This document shows positions 28,631-39,689 of a stretch of 64,000 nt of DNA, in pieces. The notes under the pieces were generated by a model that ran no database searches, was not told the origin of the DNA, and saw only the letters and a list, made by a program, of their open reading frames with translations. The DNA comes from Siphonodentalium dalli. Its lineage: Eukaryota; Mollusca; Scaphopoda; Gadilida; Siphonodentaliidae. The stretch is taken from positions 120,439,030 through 120,503,029 of the forward strand of contig CP136067.1 in the NCBI GenBank assembly GCA_032622095.1, in the 5' to 3' direction. The first letter of the stretch is position 1. Every line of letters begins with the position of its first letter. Both the position numbers and the translations under genes were made by a program.

Positions 28631-28900
28631 GAGTAGTTTCATCCACGAAAATCCCGTACATAAAAATATCCCCGACTCAGCAATTGGGTGTTCTTTGATC
28701 CAATTATGTAATCGTACGATAGCACGGGGTCGTAATCATACGATAGCACAGGGTTTTCGAGCGTGAATAGTTTCATCCATGGAATCCCGTGCACAAAAAT
28801 ATCCGCACTCAACAGTCCGGCATTCTTTGATGTTACCGCGACATGTATTACGCTGTGCCGGTATCTAATGTCGCTATTTGACATGCTCTTTCTTATAGTT
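28631..28900 (+). repeat. Diverged tandem duplication of about 135 bp
   Basis: 'gtagtttcatccacgaaaat ... aaaaatatcc' (28631) and 'atagtttcatccatggaatc ... aaaaatatcc' (28767) are related in order. A shorter duplication 'tacgatagcac(g/a)gggt' lies between them. It is internal to the hAT-like element. Confidence 0.6.
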
Positions 28901-29577
28901 TTTTCGGGAGATGGACTGTGTCGCTTTCATTTTGTCAATATTAATGAAAATAAGTGTAGATATATAGCCTGTTGACACAGACAAGACTGAAAAAGTTTTT
29001 AATAATGTCATTTATTTGTGTAGGAGCGGGATTTCATGCAACGACCGACGGGGGAATGGGTCTGTGGGACGGACCCGCAGCAGGCCTAGCGGAAACCCTG
29101 CCTCAACACAAAAACAAAAGTAGGGTGTTCCGAGCATGACTATATAAGTACTGCATATGCCTCGCTGAGGTGTCGTTAAGCGATAATCCTCTCCCGCCCA
29201 GTGTCATGTACTAGTACAGGGATAACAATGGCCATGGGTTAATTGGGTAAATTTCCTGTCAAAATTACTCCTTTTGGGGCATAAGTTGATAAGACATTTC
29301 AGGTGATGGTGTAATAGAGTTATCTCTCATCAGTGACCATGGTGGTGGAATATACAAAGCTGTGGTATGTATATAGCGTGTGGTGGTGATGTTAATTTTC
29401 AAATTTCAGATATAGTCTATACTAGTAGATACATGTGGTGATGGTGATCTTACTCGCAAGAGGTTGCCAATGCGGCCGAATAGATACATGTACATGAAAG
29501 ATAAGATAAGATGTCAGGGTATAAAACTGTATAAGTCTGTTCTAAGTCTTGAAATCTCCGGGTGCAGATCAAGAGTT

Positions 29578-29984
29578 TGAAGTCGGTGGCCGAGAGGTAG
29601 CGTACTGGTCCCTCGTGCTATCGGACCGGGGATCGCAACCTGGTCAGGGTATTCTGACAAAAATCAGAACTCGGTCAGATACCAAGTTAGTCAGGATGAA
29701 AAGTCTCATTCGAGATCACTGAATAAAGATCCGAATGCAAAAATGCCGACTTCCCCCATTACAACACTTGTCCAGGTATGTTGTCGTGGGTGCAGTACGC
29801 TGTCCGATCGGGTGCGGGCATTAATGGCTGACCCGTGTACACGCCTCGGTGTGTGCACGTTAAAGAAAGCTACTGGAGTGACCACAAGGTTATAAAGTTA
29901 CTCGGCCGTGGTAGCACCTGGACCTCCCATAATCCTCAGCACATTGAGGGCGATGGAGTATCAAGTAGATAGATAGATAGAACT
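29578..29984 (+). repeat. tRNA-derived SINE of about 400 bp
   Basis: Box A 'gtggccgagaggtagcg' (29586-29602) and a box B-like 'ggggatcgcaacc' (29628-29640) are spaced as in a tRNA gene. The body contains 'gtgtgcacgttaaagaaagc', a conserved-core segment known from metazoan SINEs. It ends in a (TAGA)n tail at 29966-29981. No clear target duplication. Pol III transcription is inferred from the boxes. Confidence 0.8.
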
Positions 29985-31085
29985 TAAAATCATAAAGAGC
30001 GGTCATCAACACAGATATTTCGAAAACACCCATTGAATCAATCGAATAAAATAAAAAAAATCATCTTCTTATTTACCACAGGAGCTTTCTTATAGGGTGG
30101 GCCAAAATTGCTAATTAGCCTAATTATTGATCAAGTTCCAAGCTCCTGTGTAAAGTGTTATTTACAATAGTATAAATCAGTAATACAAACAATTGAAAAA
30201 TGAAATAAAGATCACATTGGCGATTGCGCCTAAACTAAACAACAATGCATGTAACTGACGCACAGCGTCTATGAACATCACCTTGTGTCATTTAACGGAA
30301 AAATAAAGCTATAATTGTAGCACACGACTTGAAATGTGATAGTTGTTTTTGTTTGATAGAGAAAAGGTGCTAATTTGTCACAATTTTTTTCATTTGCTTT
30401 TTCAAAACGGAAATCGCTGGGTTGGATTAAAAAACGGAATATGAGTTCATTGGTAGCGGATCATTTTGTGCTCTGGTATGTGATGGCTTACCCGCGGTAT
30501 CATTATGTATCTGCAGCATAATCTGCTGTACATTCGAAAAAAGAAAACCCACCCAAGTTTGGAATTTGAAAAGTTGAATGGTTATGTCATTGTTCGATGC
30601 ACGCCATCAATACAAATCACCCCGGCGCATTGCCACACTGTACCGGTATATTGACGTATATGTCTGTAAATATTTCAGTGCAGGAACCAATTCTGGTCGG
30701 CGATAAATTAAAGATAAACGCCCTTTACATTTTTTCGACCTATATTTTTATCCCGGGCACCTGGTCGGAATATGACACGTGCGCTCTCTTTGTCATATTT
30801 CTTCTCTTTATTGGTACCGGTATATCAAAATAGCATAAATTCCTTCAGGTGGTGTATTAGCTTAACAATTAAGTAGTTTTATGTATATATAAGCCCATGT
30901 ACGCTTTCCACCTCCTGACATTGCTCAGGTGTGGAAACCCCTCAACCAGGTGCTGTATATCAATATAAATGGACATCAGTAACAATCAACAGTTTGCCAA
31001 CAAAATTGTAGTTTAGCACACTACATAATAGAGTTATCGATCATCATACAGTCCTGTAATTCTCAATAAGTCTTTTTTTCGAAGT
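29985..31085. other. No gene recognised
   Basis: About 1.1 kb of AT-rich sequence with short ORFs lacking family features. A small palindrome 'tttccacctcctgac ... gtgtggaaac' is at 30906-30942. Confidence 0.3.
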
Positions 31086-31261
31086 CGCGGCCATGTTGGA
31101 TCCATCCAGCCCCGTTCAGCACTTTCAGTGCTATAGGTAAAAGTTCTGGAGGTGCATTCCATATATGGAGCTTTTGTAGTCATGCATTCCATAAATGGAA
31201 TATATATTGTGTGAAGTCATTAATACCATGAACTGTTACATCAAAGAACTATTTTAACCCA

Positions 31262-32085
31262 ATAAGATAAGATAAGATAAGATAAGTTTATTGGCTCTTG
31301 AATCATGAAACATTGTAACAGAGTAAGAATAGGTAACATATGTATATGTGTTATATGAGGTTGTAAATAGAATCTAGATGTGACTGTAGAGTATAAATGG
31401 AATCAGTAATAAAATAAGTATAAGCAGATTCAGTGTGACATGTCACAGAGTGGGACAAGTTTCATGAGATCTAGAGCCAACAGGGTTGCACAAAAAGCTG
31501 GCATAGCCAATTTGATTCCATTGTGGACCCTGCTGACTTCAGATCACATGACTCCTCGACCACACCATGAAAATTGCTTCCAACTATATATACTATGTAA
31601 ATGACAAAAATGATCAATCAAAGGGGGATTTGCTTAATTCAACCTTATTTCAAAAGTATTTATAAATGCTTTCATCGCTTTGTTTGATATATATCCAGAT
31701 TCTTTCAACAATGTCGGCTCTCCATTGTTTCTCATTACATGAAGGATCTAAATATTTTACAACATTATTCCAGCATTTAATGCCGGAATACATAAAACTC
31801 TTCGAACCAAAAGGTCCAACAGAGGGGATATTATATTTGAATTTTCCAGATCTTGTGTCATGGGAAGGATTTGCTAAGGTAAACATAGAATTGAGGTAAT
31901 TTGGGCCATTATTATCATAGATCTTTTTCATGAGTATCAATTTTCTTTGAATTATCCTATTCTCTACTGGGAACATCTTGAGATGTTGAAAGTGATCTAA
32001 ATTTATATGACTGAAACTTTCTAGACCAAGAATAAATCTAACCATCCTATTTTGGGAGGTCTGAAGTTTTCCTTTAGTTTTGACT
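31262..32085 (-). mobile_element. 5'-truncated LINE with (GATAA)n tail
   Basis: Minus-strand 3' end 'caataaacttatc' then (TTATC)n at 31262-31286. The body extends to about 32085 and carries the RT C-terminus (next entry). It is a different family from the (AGGAT)n LINE, judged by tail and protein. Confidence 0.75.
31650..32075 (-). pseudogene. C-terminus of a LINE reverse transcriptase
   Basis: An open frame of over 130 codons reads LQTSQNRMVRFILGLESF, then LKMFPVENRIIQRKLILMKK, YLNSMFTLANPSHDTRSG and SKSFMYSGIKCWNNVVKYL. The 'Q.RMVRFI', 'L.M.PVENRI', 'H.TR', 'F.YSGIK.WN' series is the standard C-terminal region of CR1/RTE-class ORF2 proteins. It is truncated upstream, so inactive, but it has no internal stop. 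Confidence 0.78.
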
Positions 32086-32332
32086 ATTGGTATTCAGGTC
32101 AGTCCACTCAAGTTGGGAGAATTCAACAATAGACCACATGTGTTAGAGATAGCTGGTAAGCTAATACATAATATTCCATATATAGAATTCATGAATATTA
32201 AAAAGCTCAACAAAAAGGGCACCGACCGCAACTCTCCTATATATAAAGCTGAACTGAAAGTGATATAATATCATGCAGCGAATATATATATATACCCCGC
32301 ATGCGTGATCCACGAGTGTCAGTGCATGCTAT

Positions 32333-32395
32333 CAGGGAGCCTCGCATATATAAGAGAATGCATTGGCACAGGGTTTTCGAAAAATATTTTATAGA
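32333..32395. mobile_element. T3-type half hairpin fragment
   Basis: 'cagggagcctcgcatatata' then 'agagaatgcattggcacagg' and 'gttttcgaaaaat' match the right-hand part of T3 elements. The remainder is absent. Confidence 0.6.
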
Positions 32396-32446
32396 ATCAA
32401 ATTGTTCAAAATTTTGATTATCTCTTATAGCCAAAATGACAAATGT

Positions 32447-32900
32447 GACCCGCCATATCAAATCCAGTCGGAAGGCGGGATTTTTTTTACCCTGTGCCAA
32501 TGCATTCTCTTATATATGCGAGTCGACCATAGGTCGCCTCGCATATATAAGAGAATGCATTAATTGGCCTAACAATTTTTTACAATTTTAATAATTTGTT
32601 CTTGTATTCTTTAACAATTTCACCCATACAGAGCCCCAGACAAACATGAGCAGACGACACTCTTCTAGGTGCTTCTATATATGTGTGGGGCTCCCTGCAG
32701 GGTAATGGGTGTTGTTTTTATTTTATGTCCTAAAAATATATTGTAAGAAACATTTATTTAAAAAACATGATAAAAAATTGTTAGGCCAATGCATTCTCTT
32801 ATATATGCGAGGCGACCTATGGTCGACTCGCATATAAAGAGAATGCATTGGCACAGGGTAAAAAAATCCCGACTTACGACTGGATTTGATATGGCGGGTC
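32447..32900. mobile_element. Hairpin-module MITE with different termini (GACCCGCC family)
   Basis: The termini GACCCGCCATATCAAATCCA and its complement are flanked by the 8-bp direct repeat ACAAATGT (32439-32446 and 32901-32908), suggesting a hAT-type element. Because that site is partly self-complementary, shorter duplications (AAAT) are also possible. Inside is the same hairpin pair as in T1 (about 32493-32567 and 32783-32856), starting at CCCTGTGCC, plus a spacer with 'ccccagacaaacatgagcag' not seen in T1. Confidence 0.8.
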
Positions 32901-33114
32901 ACAAATGTGTACGTAATTCTGTCTCTGATATTTTGAAGTTATGGACGTTACTTCAGCAAAATTTAGTGCGTAAAAACTATGATGTTAGTGTAAAATAATC
33001 AGGACTCGTACGATGACTTGTAATCGATATTTCTTAACTGGTACTCAGGAGTTGTGCACCCCTCTCTGTTAACTGTATTTAGGATTCACGGGGTTATGAG
33101 TGACATCCTTCCCC

Positions 33115-33640
33115 ATAGAACATGCCATGCGTGAATCTCTATGCCCGTAGAGATCACATTCCATGCACCATGCATGTACAATACCTTGGAACTTTTTGAA
33201 GTTTTGACAGGGAACCTTATAAAGTCGAATCAATAACGCGGGCAATATTATTTCTTAGTTATTATCTGTTCCATTTTCCATGAATTAATGTACCTACTAA
33301 AAATTGCATGCTTTTATGTGACTTGTGTGAGCCGATATCGCAATAAACATTGAATTAATTATCCAGGAGAAATGCCATAATTGTAAGCGACGCAAAGCAT
33401 AATCGCTCACAATTTCCCTTAAATCGTGAAATTCGAGTTGGGACCTTCACCTGCAGTGAAGTACATTATGAAGGAATAGGTATTAACTAAGAAATATATT
33501 CCCCGCATTATTTTTTCGACTTTATAAGGTTCCCTGTCAAAACTTCAAAAAGTTCCCAGGTTTTGTATATATATATACTGGTGGAATATGATCGAGCTGC
33601 GAGCGTTAACCAAAGTAGAGATTCATGGCATGATCAAATC
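33115..33640. mobile_element. Inverted-repeat element with arms of about 80 bp
   Basis: Arms at 33183-33265 ('ccttggaactttttgaagtt ... ttcttagtta') and 33479-33562 are inverted copies. Outside them 'catgccatgcgtgaatctct' (33122) and 'gtagagattcatggcatg' (33616) continue the inversion. A related right half lies at 44139-44330. Confidence 0.65.
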
Positions 33641-34025
33641 CTTCCCCTGCAGGGGGCTTTGGTTTTTCGCTTATTACTTTACCGTTGCCATGGTTGTTGA
33701 CCAAGAGGAGGGGCACCATATATTCCTTGGTAGAACGTATACATATGGCAGAACACAAACACGCGCGGGTATATGTCCTCCTTTGTAGAATATATATAAT
33801 CAACTGGTATGGCATAACTTCCGGGCAGTGGCACGTGACATTCTCCACATGCAGTACACGAACGTGCCTTGAAGGTGATTTGTATATATACGCACCGTTC
33901 CATTCAGTTGGGACATCATGTCCCAGCAATCGTGATTAAGAATTCATTTAGAGTTCGTTATCATGAGTGAAGGGAAATGCGATGAAATAAACTTTAACAC
34001 TTTCTTTATTAAATTGATTATTTAA

Positions 34026-34609
34026 AGGGGTACTGTACGCCATTTTCATAAAATTTCCGGTTACAACAACGATCTAATATCGATAATATATAGAAACATA
34101 AGTAATTTGAGTCAAAGATGTATTCTGTAAACGCTCAGGTTAATAGGCTATCTTAAAATTTAATAATTTAAAAGTTAATAATTTGATATAAATTGAATTT
34201 ATGACTGGAGCCATAAAATGGCGTCAATTAAATTACGAATTACCGTAATCAAAAATAGTAATTGAGGGATACTGGATTTTTAAAACCGATCGCACACACG
34301 ATTGCTTAAAATATTATGATGATACGGTGAGAACACTCAAGCCACTCACTGACTAGCGACGATACAATAACTTAAATGATTATATGGGACTAGTATGCAT
34401 ATAATATAACTTTTATTTGATTCATTTGGTTGAAAACTTTACAAAAATTACTCGACAACGACAATTTGTATTTTTGCATTCCGGTAAATTTGTCATCCGT
34501 AACATGACTTCGTACTCAACAGACTTTCAAATAATGGAAAAATTGTTACCTTATTCTCCGACTCGGAGACTATAGAAACCAACAACAACATTTGGCGTAC
34601 AGTACCCCT
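34026..34609. mobile_element. TTAA element, family T5
   Basis: Inverted termini AGGGGTACTGTACGCCA (34026-34042) and TGGCGTACAGTACCCCT (34593-34609) with TTAA at 34022-34025 and 34610-34613. Non-coding, 584 bp. Copies: 46255-47195 and the fragment at 1-25. Confidence 0.85.
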
Positions 34610-34613
34610 TTAA

Positions 34614-35040
34614 TTCAGTTATAAAACTACGCAATTGAATTTAATGGTCGTTTTTTCATCTGGGTGATGTTCAGGTAATAATAACAAAAGACAGACCAAA
34701 TATACAAGATACAAGTGAAGAATGATCCATATTCATTGGCACATGGTGCATATCCATAAAGCATGGCCATGCATACAATTGGAATATGATATGTCCTTGG
34801 TTCGGGAGACTTCTCTGCGCGTATACATGTATATAGTTCTGTATAATGAATGTCGGTGATGCCATTCTGAATGAGTTCTCTTGGATAATTGTTGTTTTCC
34901 ATAGAATGTTTGTAGTTCAGACAGTCTGTGCATGGTATACATCGTTGTGTTTCTTTACTGGCAATTGCGCAAACCCGTTGCGCGAGACAATATGTATATT
35001 GCGTTTTGTGTGTGACTGCATGCATGGTGGCACGACCGGA
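34614..35040. other. No gene recognised
   Basis: The overlapping ORFs on both strands share no recognisable family and lack splice-site support. Confidence 0.3.
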
Positions 35041-35058
35041 AGTCCAGCTATAAGCGTG

Positions 35059-35299
35059 ATCACTGAGTTGTGGCCGTACTGGATTCATCCAGCCCCGTTC
35101 CGTGGTTTCCGAGATTCATCCAGCCCGCGATTCCGTGGTTTTAGTGTATCAAAGTTCTGAAGTAGCATTTCCATATAATTATGGAGCTTTTGAATATAGG
35201 GAAATACTATAATCCAGAACTTTCACATGTAGCACTAAAACCACGGAACCGGACCTGCATGCATGGTGGATCCAATATGACCGCGAGTTATAGTGACTG
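35059..35299. repeat. Palindromic element with CCGCGGT-type ends
   Basis: The left arm 'gagttgtggccgtactggat ... ccgttccgtggttt' and right arm 'aaaccacggaaccgg ... atccaatatgaccgcgagtt' are imperfect inverted copies around 'tggagcttttgaatatag'. A related left arm is at 31086-31180 ('gtcgcggccatgttggatcc', 'catatatggagcttttg'). Confidence 0.55.
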
Positions 35300-35605
35300 G
35301 GGCGTATTGGTGTGTATATATCTGTCAATTTACAGTATATATCCGTGTTAAGAATGTTTTTGTCAGCCCAAACAGGCATATATAGAAACGGATTTTTTTC
35401 TCTGCTCCGTTCCGAAGTGAAATTGATTGATGGATGCAGCGAATTAACAATTGTTGGGAACTAGTCTAGTGTTTCTTCCGAATCCTCCCATAAACAATCA
35501 TCGAAATATCGTGTCCAAGTGATATGTAGACTGATATTTTTTTCGGAAATGAAATATTCCGGTATGTTTTATACATATAGTTGGGATTCGAGATACCCTA
35601 TTACT

Positions 35606-36214
35606 AAAGGCCCGTAAAGACGGCGACGCGAGCGATCCATGCGAGTAATGCGGAAATTCCGTCATCATACGTTGGGGTCGATCCTCTCGATCGTTTTGCG
35701 TTTTCGAATGGCAACTTTGCAGCAAGTCATCACATATACAGTATATATATGTTGTCGTTTTCCACAAGGGCCTGTGGGCTCATTAATTGGTCCAACACAA
35801 GTCGAGTCAATATCAATGAAATAGTCTTGTGAATGTCATGTCCATCCATATCCCATACGTTCTGTGTGTGTTTCTGTATGATGCAGAGTCTTGTTATATA
35901 ATACTTCATACTTTATATTTCCGCTAAAAATGTTGGATTTGAAGTAGCCATTCTGTTTACTTTGAATGAACTTGGAAATGTTGATGGATTCCACATCCGA
36001 TTACTTCGTCTACCTCCGCGTAACTGAAAAAGCCGAAAACACTGGAGTAAACGCTCTGATCGCGTCGCTCAATTAGTACAAATCCCATATCCTTGCGACT
36101 GACGCTCTGATCGCGTCGCTCGATGCCGTATGAATACCTCAATGATATTAAGTTTGCCTAATTCAGCGTCGATGCTGAAGTAGCATCGCTCGCGTCGCCG
36201 TCTGAATAACCCTT
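35606..36214. mobile_element. TIR element with GACGGCGACGCGAGCGAT ends
   Basis: The left end 'aaggcccgtaaagacggcga' with 'cgcgagcgat' and the right end 'atcgctcgcgtcgccgtctg' with 'aataaccctt' are inverted repeats. GCGTCGC motifs recur internally at 36058-36125 ('gctctgatcgcgtcgctc' twice). Target duplication and superfamily are unresolved. Confidence 0.6.
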
Positions 36215-36434
36215 AAGTTGGCATAGATTGGGGCCATTTTCGTCCCCATATAGCGGTTCCTTTGATTTTCAATTTTTGTCATTGAAAATGAAATTATTGT
36301 TCTCCAAAACTATGTCCACACAGTTAAAACTTTTGTATATCTATGGCATGAGGGAATAATTCAACGGACCAGTTGTGCACTTCGGGTATGCTTCTTCACG
36401 AAATTTTCAAAACAAATCCAATACTTTAATTTAC

Positions 36435-36566
36435 TTGCTTCCTGTACAACACCATCGTCACATTCATTATAGCAGCTGTCTCCACAATGGGAGGGGCTCC
36501 CACATGTTCCATAACTTGTGCACAAATTTCCCTCAACACCGCCCTTCTGTACGTAATTTGCAACTG
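36435..36566 (-). CDS. Unidentified host-gene exon candidate
   Basis: A 132-bp open segment lies between ACATAG and a CAA|GTAAAT donor on the minus strand. It encodes QLQITYRRAVLREICAQVME then HVGAPPIVETAAIMNVTMVL and YRKQ. The hydrophobic and charged pattern looks like real helical protein rather than transposon debris, and both splice sites fit with complete codons at each side. I do not recognise the family, and no partner exon was found nearby. Confidence 0.45.
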
Positions 36567-36613
36567 CTATGTAACATTGTATATTTTGGGTTACAATAAA
36601 TAAGTTCAGCCAT

Positions 36614-36869
36614 GCAAGCCTTGAAATAGGGTGTCTGTCATTTGCAGAATGAGGTCCCCAGAGGGTGAATTTAGTGATGCTACCCCGCATATCGGGCTAG
36701 CATCACCAAATTCACCATCTGAGAACCTCATTCTGCTGAGGTGTAAGCAGAATGAGGTCCCCAGAGGGTGAATTTGGTGATGCTAGCCCGCTATGCGGGG
36801 TAGCATCACTAAATTCACCCTCTTGGGACCTCATTCTGCAAATGACAGACACCCTATTTCAAGGCTTGC
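36614..36869. mobile_element. H2 double-hairpin MITE, copy C (compact, intact)
   Basis: Outer inverted repeats 'gcaagccttgaaatagggtg' and complement are flanked by AGCCAT (36608-36613 and 36870-36875). Inside are two adjacent hairpins with GCAGAATGAGGTCCCCAGAG arms (36643-36737 and 36749-36840) separated by about 11 bp. This is the cleanest example of the architecture and nearly the whole 256 bp is self-complementary at two levels. Confidence 0.82.
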
Positions 36870-37463
36870 AGCCATGCTGTGTTTGAATGACCTAATCAAG
36901 TCGTCCAACCATTGTATTGGCAATTAGCTGTAACCATCGTATTAGAACATGTTTCGATTCACTCCTAGATAATTGGAGATAAAATCATTCACATCAACCA
37001 AACTGCCACTACAATCACCCAAATCAGATAAACGAACCATACAATTGATGAAGCTTCTTTGAGTATAGATGTCGCTCATTGAAGCCGGGTGGACATGTGA
37101 TACGGGTACATTGGTTCTTGTCGCCCACCTGTATGAAACACCCTTTGTCTCACCTGGCGGGACAGGTAACTAATGCTATTGATGTCGGGTGTTTGGATGG
37201 TACTATTTTATATGTTTCTTCCTTCAGGCGAATTCCCAGGAGTTTTATTAAACGAAATTAGCACAGTTATTTCGCTCAAACTGTGCGCTTTTGTGAAACA
37301 GAGCATTCGATCGTATAGTTTCAGTTTAAATAATCTGTCACTGATGTTATGAATTCTTTTTTTTTCTGTGAAAGTTTCTATAGTTCAGTGTCGATAATAG
37401 AGTCCACTTGGAGATGACGAAGTGGACCACAATATAAGCCCGATCAAAACTTTTGCCATCTAG

Positions 37464-37855
37464 CCCTTTACCCAACAAACCGGCCAAAAACGGCCAAATA
37501 AAGCTGCAACAGCCTAAATTATCTTGGGTCTGTCTCAATAAAACCATACCAATATGGATATCACTGGAACCGGCTCATCGACTACATTGTGATGGTTACA
37601 GTTATGCCCTGTGCCAATGCATTCTCTTATATATGCGAGTCGACCACAGGTCGCCTCGCATATATAAGAGAATGCATTGGCCTAAAAAGATATTTTTTTA
37701 ACACTTTTTTACCATTTTTTCTTACATTCTTTAACAATTTTATAATTTTTAATGTGTTAAGCCAATGCATTCTCTTATATATGCGAGGCGACCTATGGTC
37801 GACTCGCATATATAAGAGAATGCATTGGCACAGGGCCGTTCTGTTTGGTAAAGGG
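37464..37855. mobile_element. Double-hairpin MITE, family T1 (copy 4)
   Basis: Same orientation as copy 3. Termini CCCTTTACCCAACA and TTTGGTAAAGGG are kept, but the flanks are CTAG/CTGA rather than TTAA, so the target site has decayed. Hairpins lie at about 37613-37681 and 37762-37829. It abuts the gag-like fragment that follows. Confidence 0.8.
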
Positions 37856-37865
37856 CTGAACTAGC

Positions 37866-38230
37866 TCAAAGGAAAGAACTAATAGCAAAATTACAAGAAT
37901 CGTTTAGACAAATCCGTACAACGACAAGTCTAAATCGACAAAGAGACATCACAGATAACAAATCTCATTAATCGTCCGATTCCAGATCCGCCAACACCAC
38001 CATCCGAATCACCGCCCAAAAAGAAAAGATAATTTAAGATATAGAAAGAAACAAAACAGCCGCTAACACCCCACATCGCCTTGCCTCCAGTCATCATCAA
38101 CACCCACCGCCGACATCATCGATCATCATCGAAAACGCAAAGAAAATGTGATCGGACTTGCATAATGCAGTCCGATCATCCTACCCGGACTTCGGCCGGA
38201 AACCACTCAACAACTTGCCATCTAAAAGAC
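37866..38230 (+). pseudogene. C-terminal fragment of the gag-like ORF (second copy)
   Basis: The plus strand reads AQRKELIAKLQESFRQIRTT, then after a frameshift NLINRPIPDPPTPPSESPPK and a basic end. It matches the C-terminal part of the split ORF at 39882-43844 (AKVQES, LINR, SPTSPSEPPPKK). The 3' non-coding 'atgcagtccgatcatcctac' and 'ttcggccggaaac' blocks are shared too, so this is a second, truncated copy of the same element in the opposite orientation. Confidence 0.65.
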
Positions 38231-39689
38231 TAACGGGTGCATGGCTGAATATAGACAGGTTACTAACTGTACAAGTTCCCGTTCAGATGGCTAACGTATA
38301 GGGCTGTAAGTTCAGTTACGGAAAATTGGTAGTATATATATGGCGGGACTTATATTCGATATAGTTCATAAATGCAAATAGCCGACATGTCAGTTTCGAT
38401 CGAATGATTGGTCAATACTAGATGAAGAACACCTGCTTTTATATGTTTGGGTACGAAGTTCTTATACGTATTTTGTGATATACAGATTACCGAACCTGCA
38501 TGCGCCGCACGGTGTACAAGTTGTAAACACAAACAAATTCGACCTTCCATATAGTTTCATTGTGCGACGATAACCTTGCACAAAACATCGTGCCTAAACA
38601 TTGTTATAAGGGCGCTACATATTTATAGTATATATATCGATTGACTGGTAATTGGGGACATACAGATTACAAACGTATCGCCAAGGTGAATCTACTCTCA
38701 TTACCTAAAAAAAAAATTACGTGACATATACAGCACGAGTAATGTACGTTTCCCGTGATTGCTGTTAGCCGTTTGAACGGAACTTTCCTTGTACGTATAG
38801 GTCGCGGTGTGCCTAATTTAGCATCAAGTATAATGATATATTTGTCAAAATTTTACCATCGAGGGTTCGTGTGTAATGTCGTGTGGTGTCAGTTAAATTC
38901 CAGTCATCGATGAGGTCATCAGCTTATTGTCGAACCAATCACTTAGAAGAAACATTATTCAAGCCATAAAACGTGTTTGTTGATATTCATAAGCTGTCAT
39001 TCGACACAGCGATACGATAAAGGCGTCTTATTCCGAAATCCCTAAGGTTTCCCTTGAATAATTCATCGTTAGATAGAGCGGCCTCAACGGATATTGATGG
39101 ACTGTCACCCTGGGTGATATCGGGATCGCCTGATGGTCAAAGGTTTCATCTCGCGGTCTGCTGGTCACTTGTCCCCAGGGTGCACTGCACGAGGGCCATT
39201 AAAATAACATTAGTTTTGTTGTTATCGCCATCTTTGTGTTTGAGATGAGGCCACGTGCTGTGCGCTCCGGTCGTTGAGCACAGAAATGATATAAACATGT
39301 AATATTGGGACGAGACCAATATGCACCATAAGAGGATTGGTCACAGAACAATCATGCACGCGCGGTTGGCACCATGGAACATTTTCATATACACCACACA
39401 TGCTATTCACATAGCCTACATGTAGCAACAAAACTGATAAATCAGGCGTTACTTTTGTCCTAATTCAGTCATAGCAAGTTTTTTTTATTGTTTATTGAAT
39501 AAACAACTCTCAATGATGAATGTCATATACAAAATGATTAAGGAAATGTAGTTATATAGTTTTATAGGTTAACCAATACAGGTAGGTGGTTGTCTGTCAA
39601 GATGACACATCTGTCCGGGTCAACGAAAATTACACCTAGCTCTCCGGGATTACAATAACAAGTCAGAATGGAGCACTGGCTACGGACCC
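38231..39689. other. No gene recognised
   Basis: Mixed sequence between two copies of the gag-like element. ORFs here show no domain, and no repeat borders were found apart from the downstream edge of the next element. Confidence 0.3.

Larger units (their letters stand above)
27593..29100. mobile_element. hAT-like transposon, 1508 bp
   Basis: The termini CAGGGTTTCCGCCAGG (27593) and CCTAGCGGAAACCCTG (29085-29100) are near-perfect inverted repeats of hAT style. They are flanked by the 7-bp direct repeat CCTCAAC (27586-27592 and 29101-29107); hAT elements normally make 8 bp, so one base may have changed. No transposase is recognised. It contains a 22-base G run and a diverged tandem duplication. 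Confidence 0.75.

Noticed and set aside
36361-36690. Cys-rich minus-strand ORF (YGTCGSPSHCGDSCYNEC), resembling a secreted peptide
   Set aside because: It is another frame of the exon candidate at 36435-36566 and runs into the H2 MITE; the alternative frame with splice sites is the better reading.
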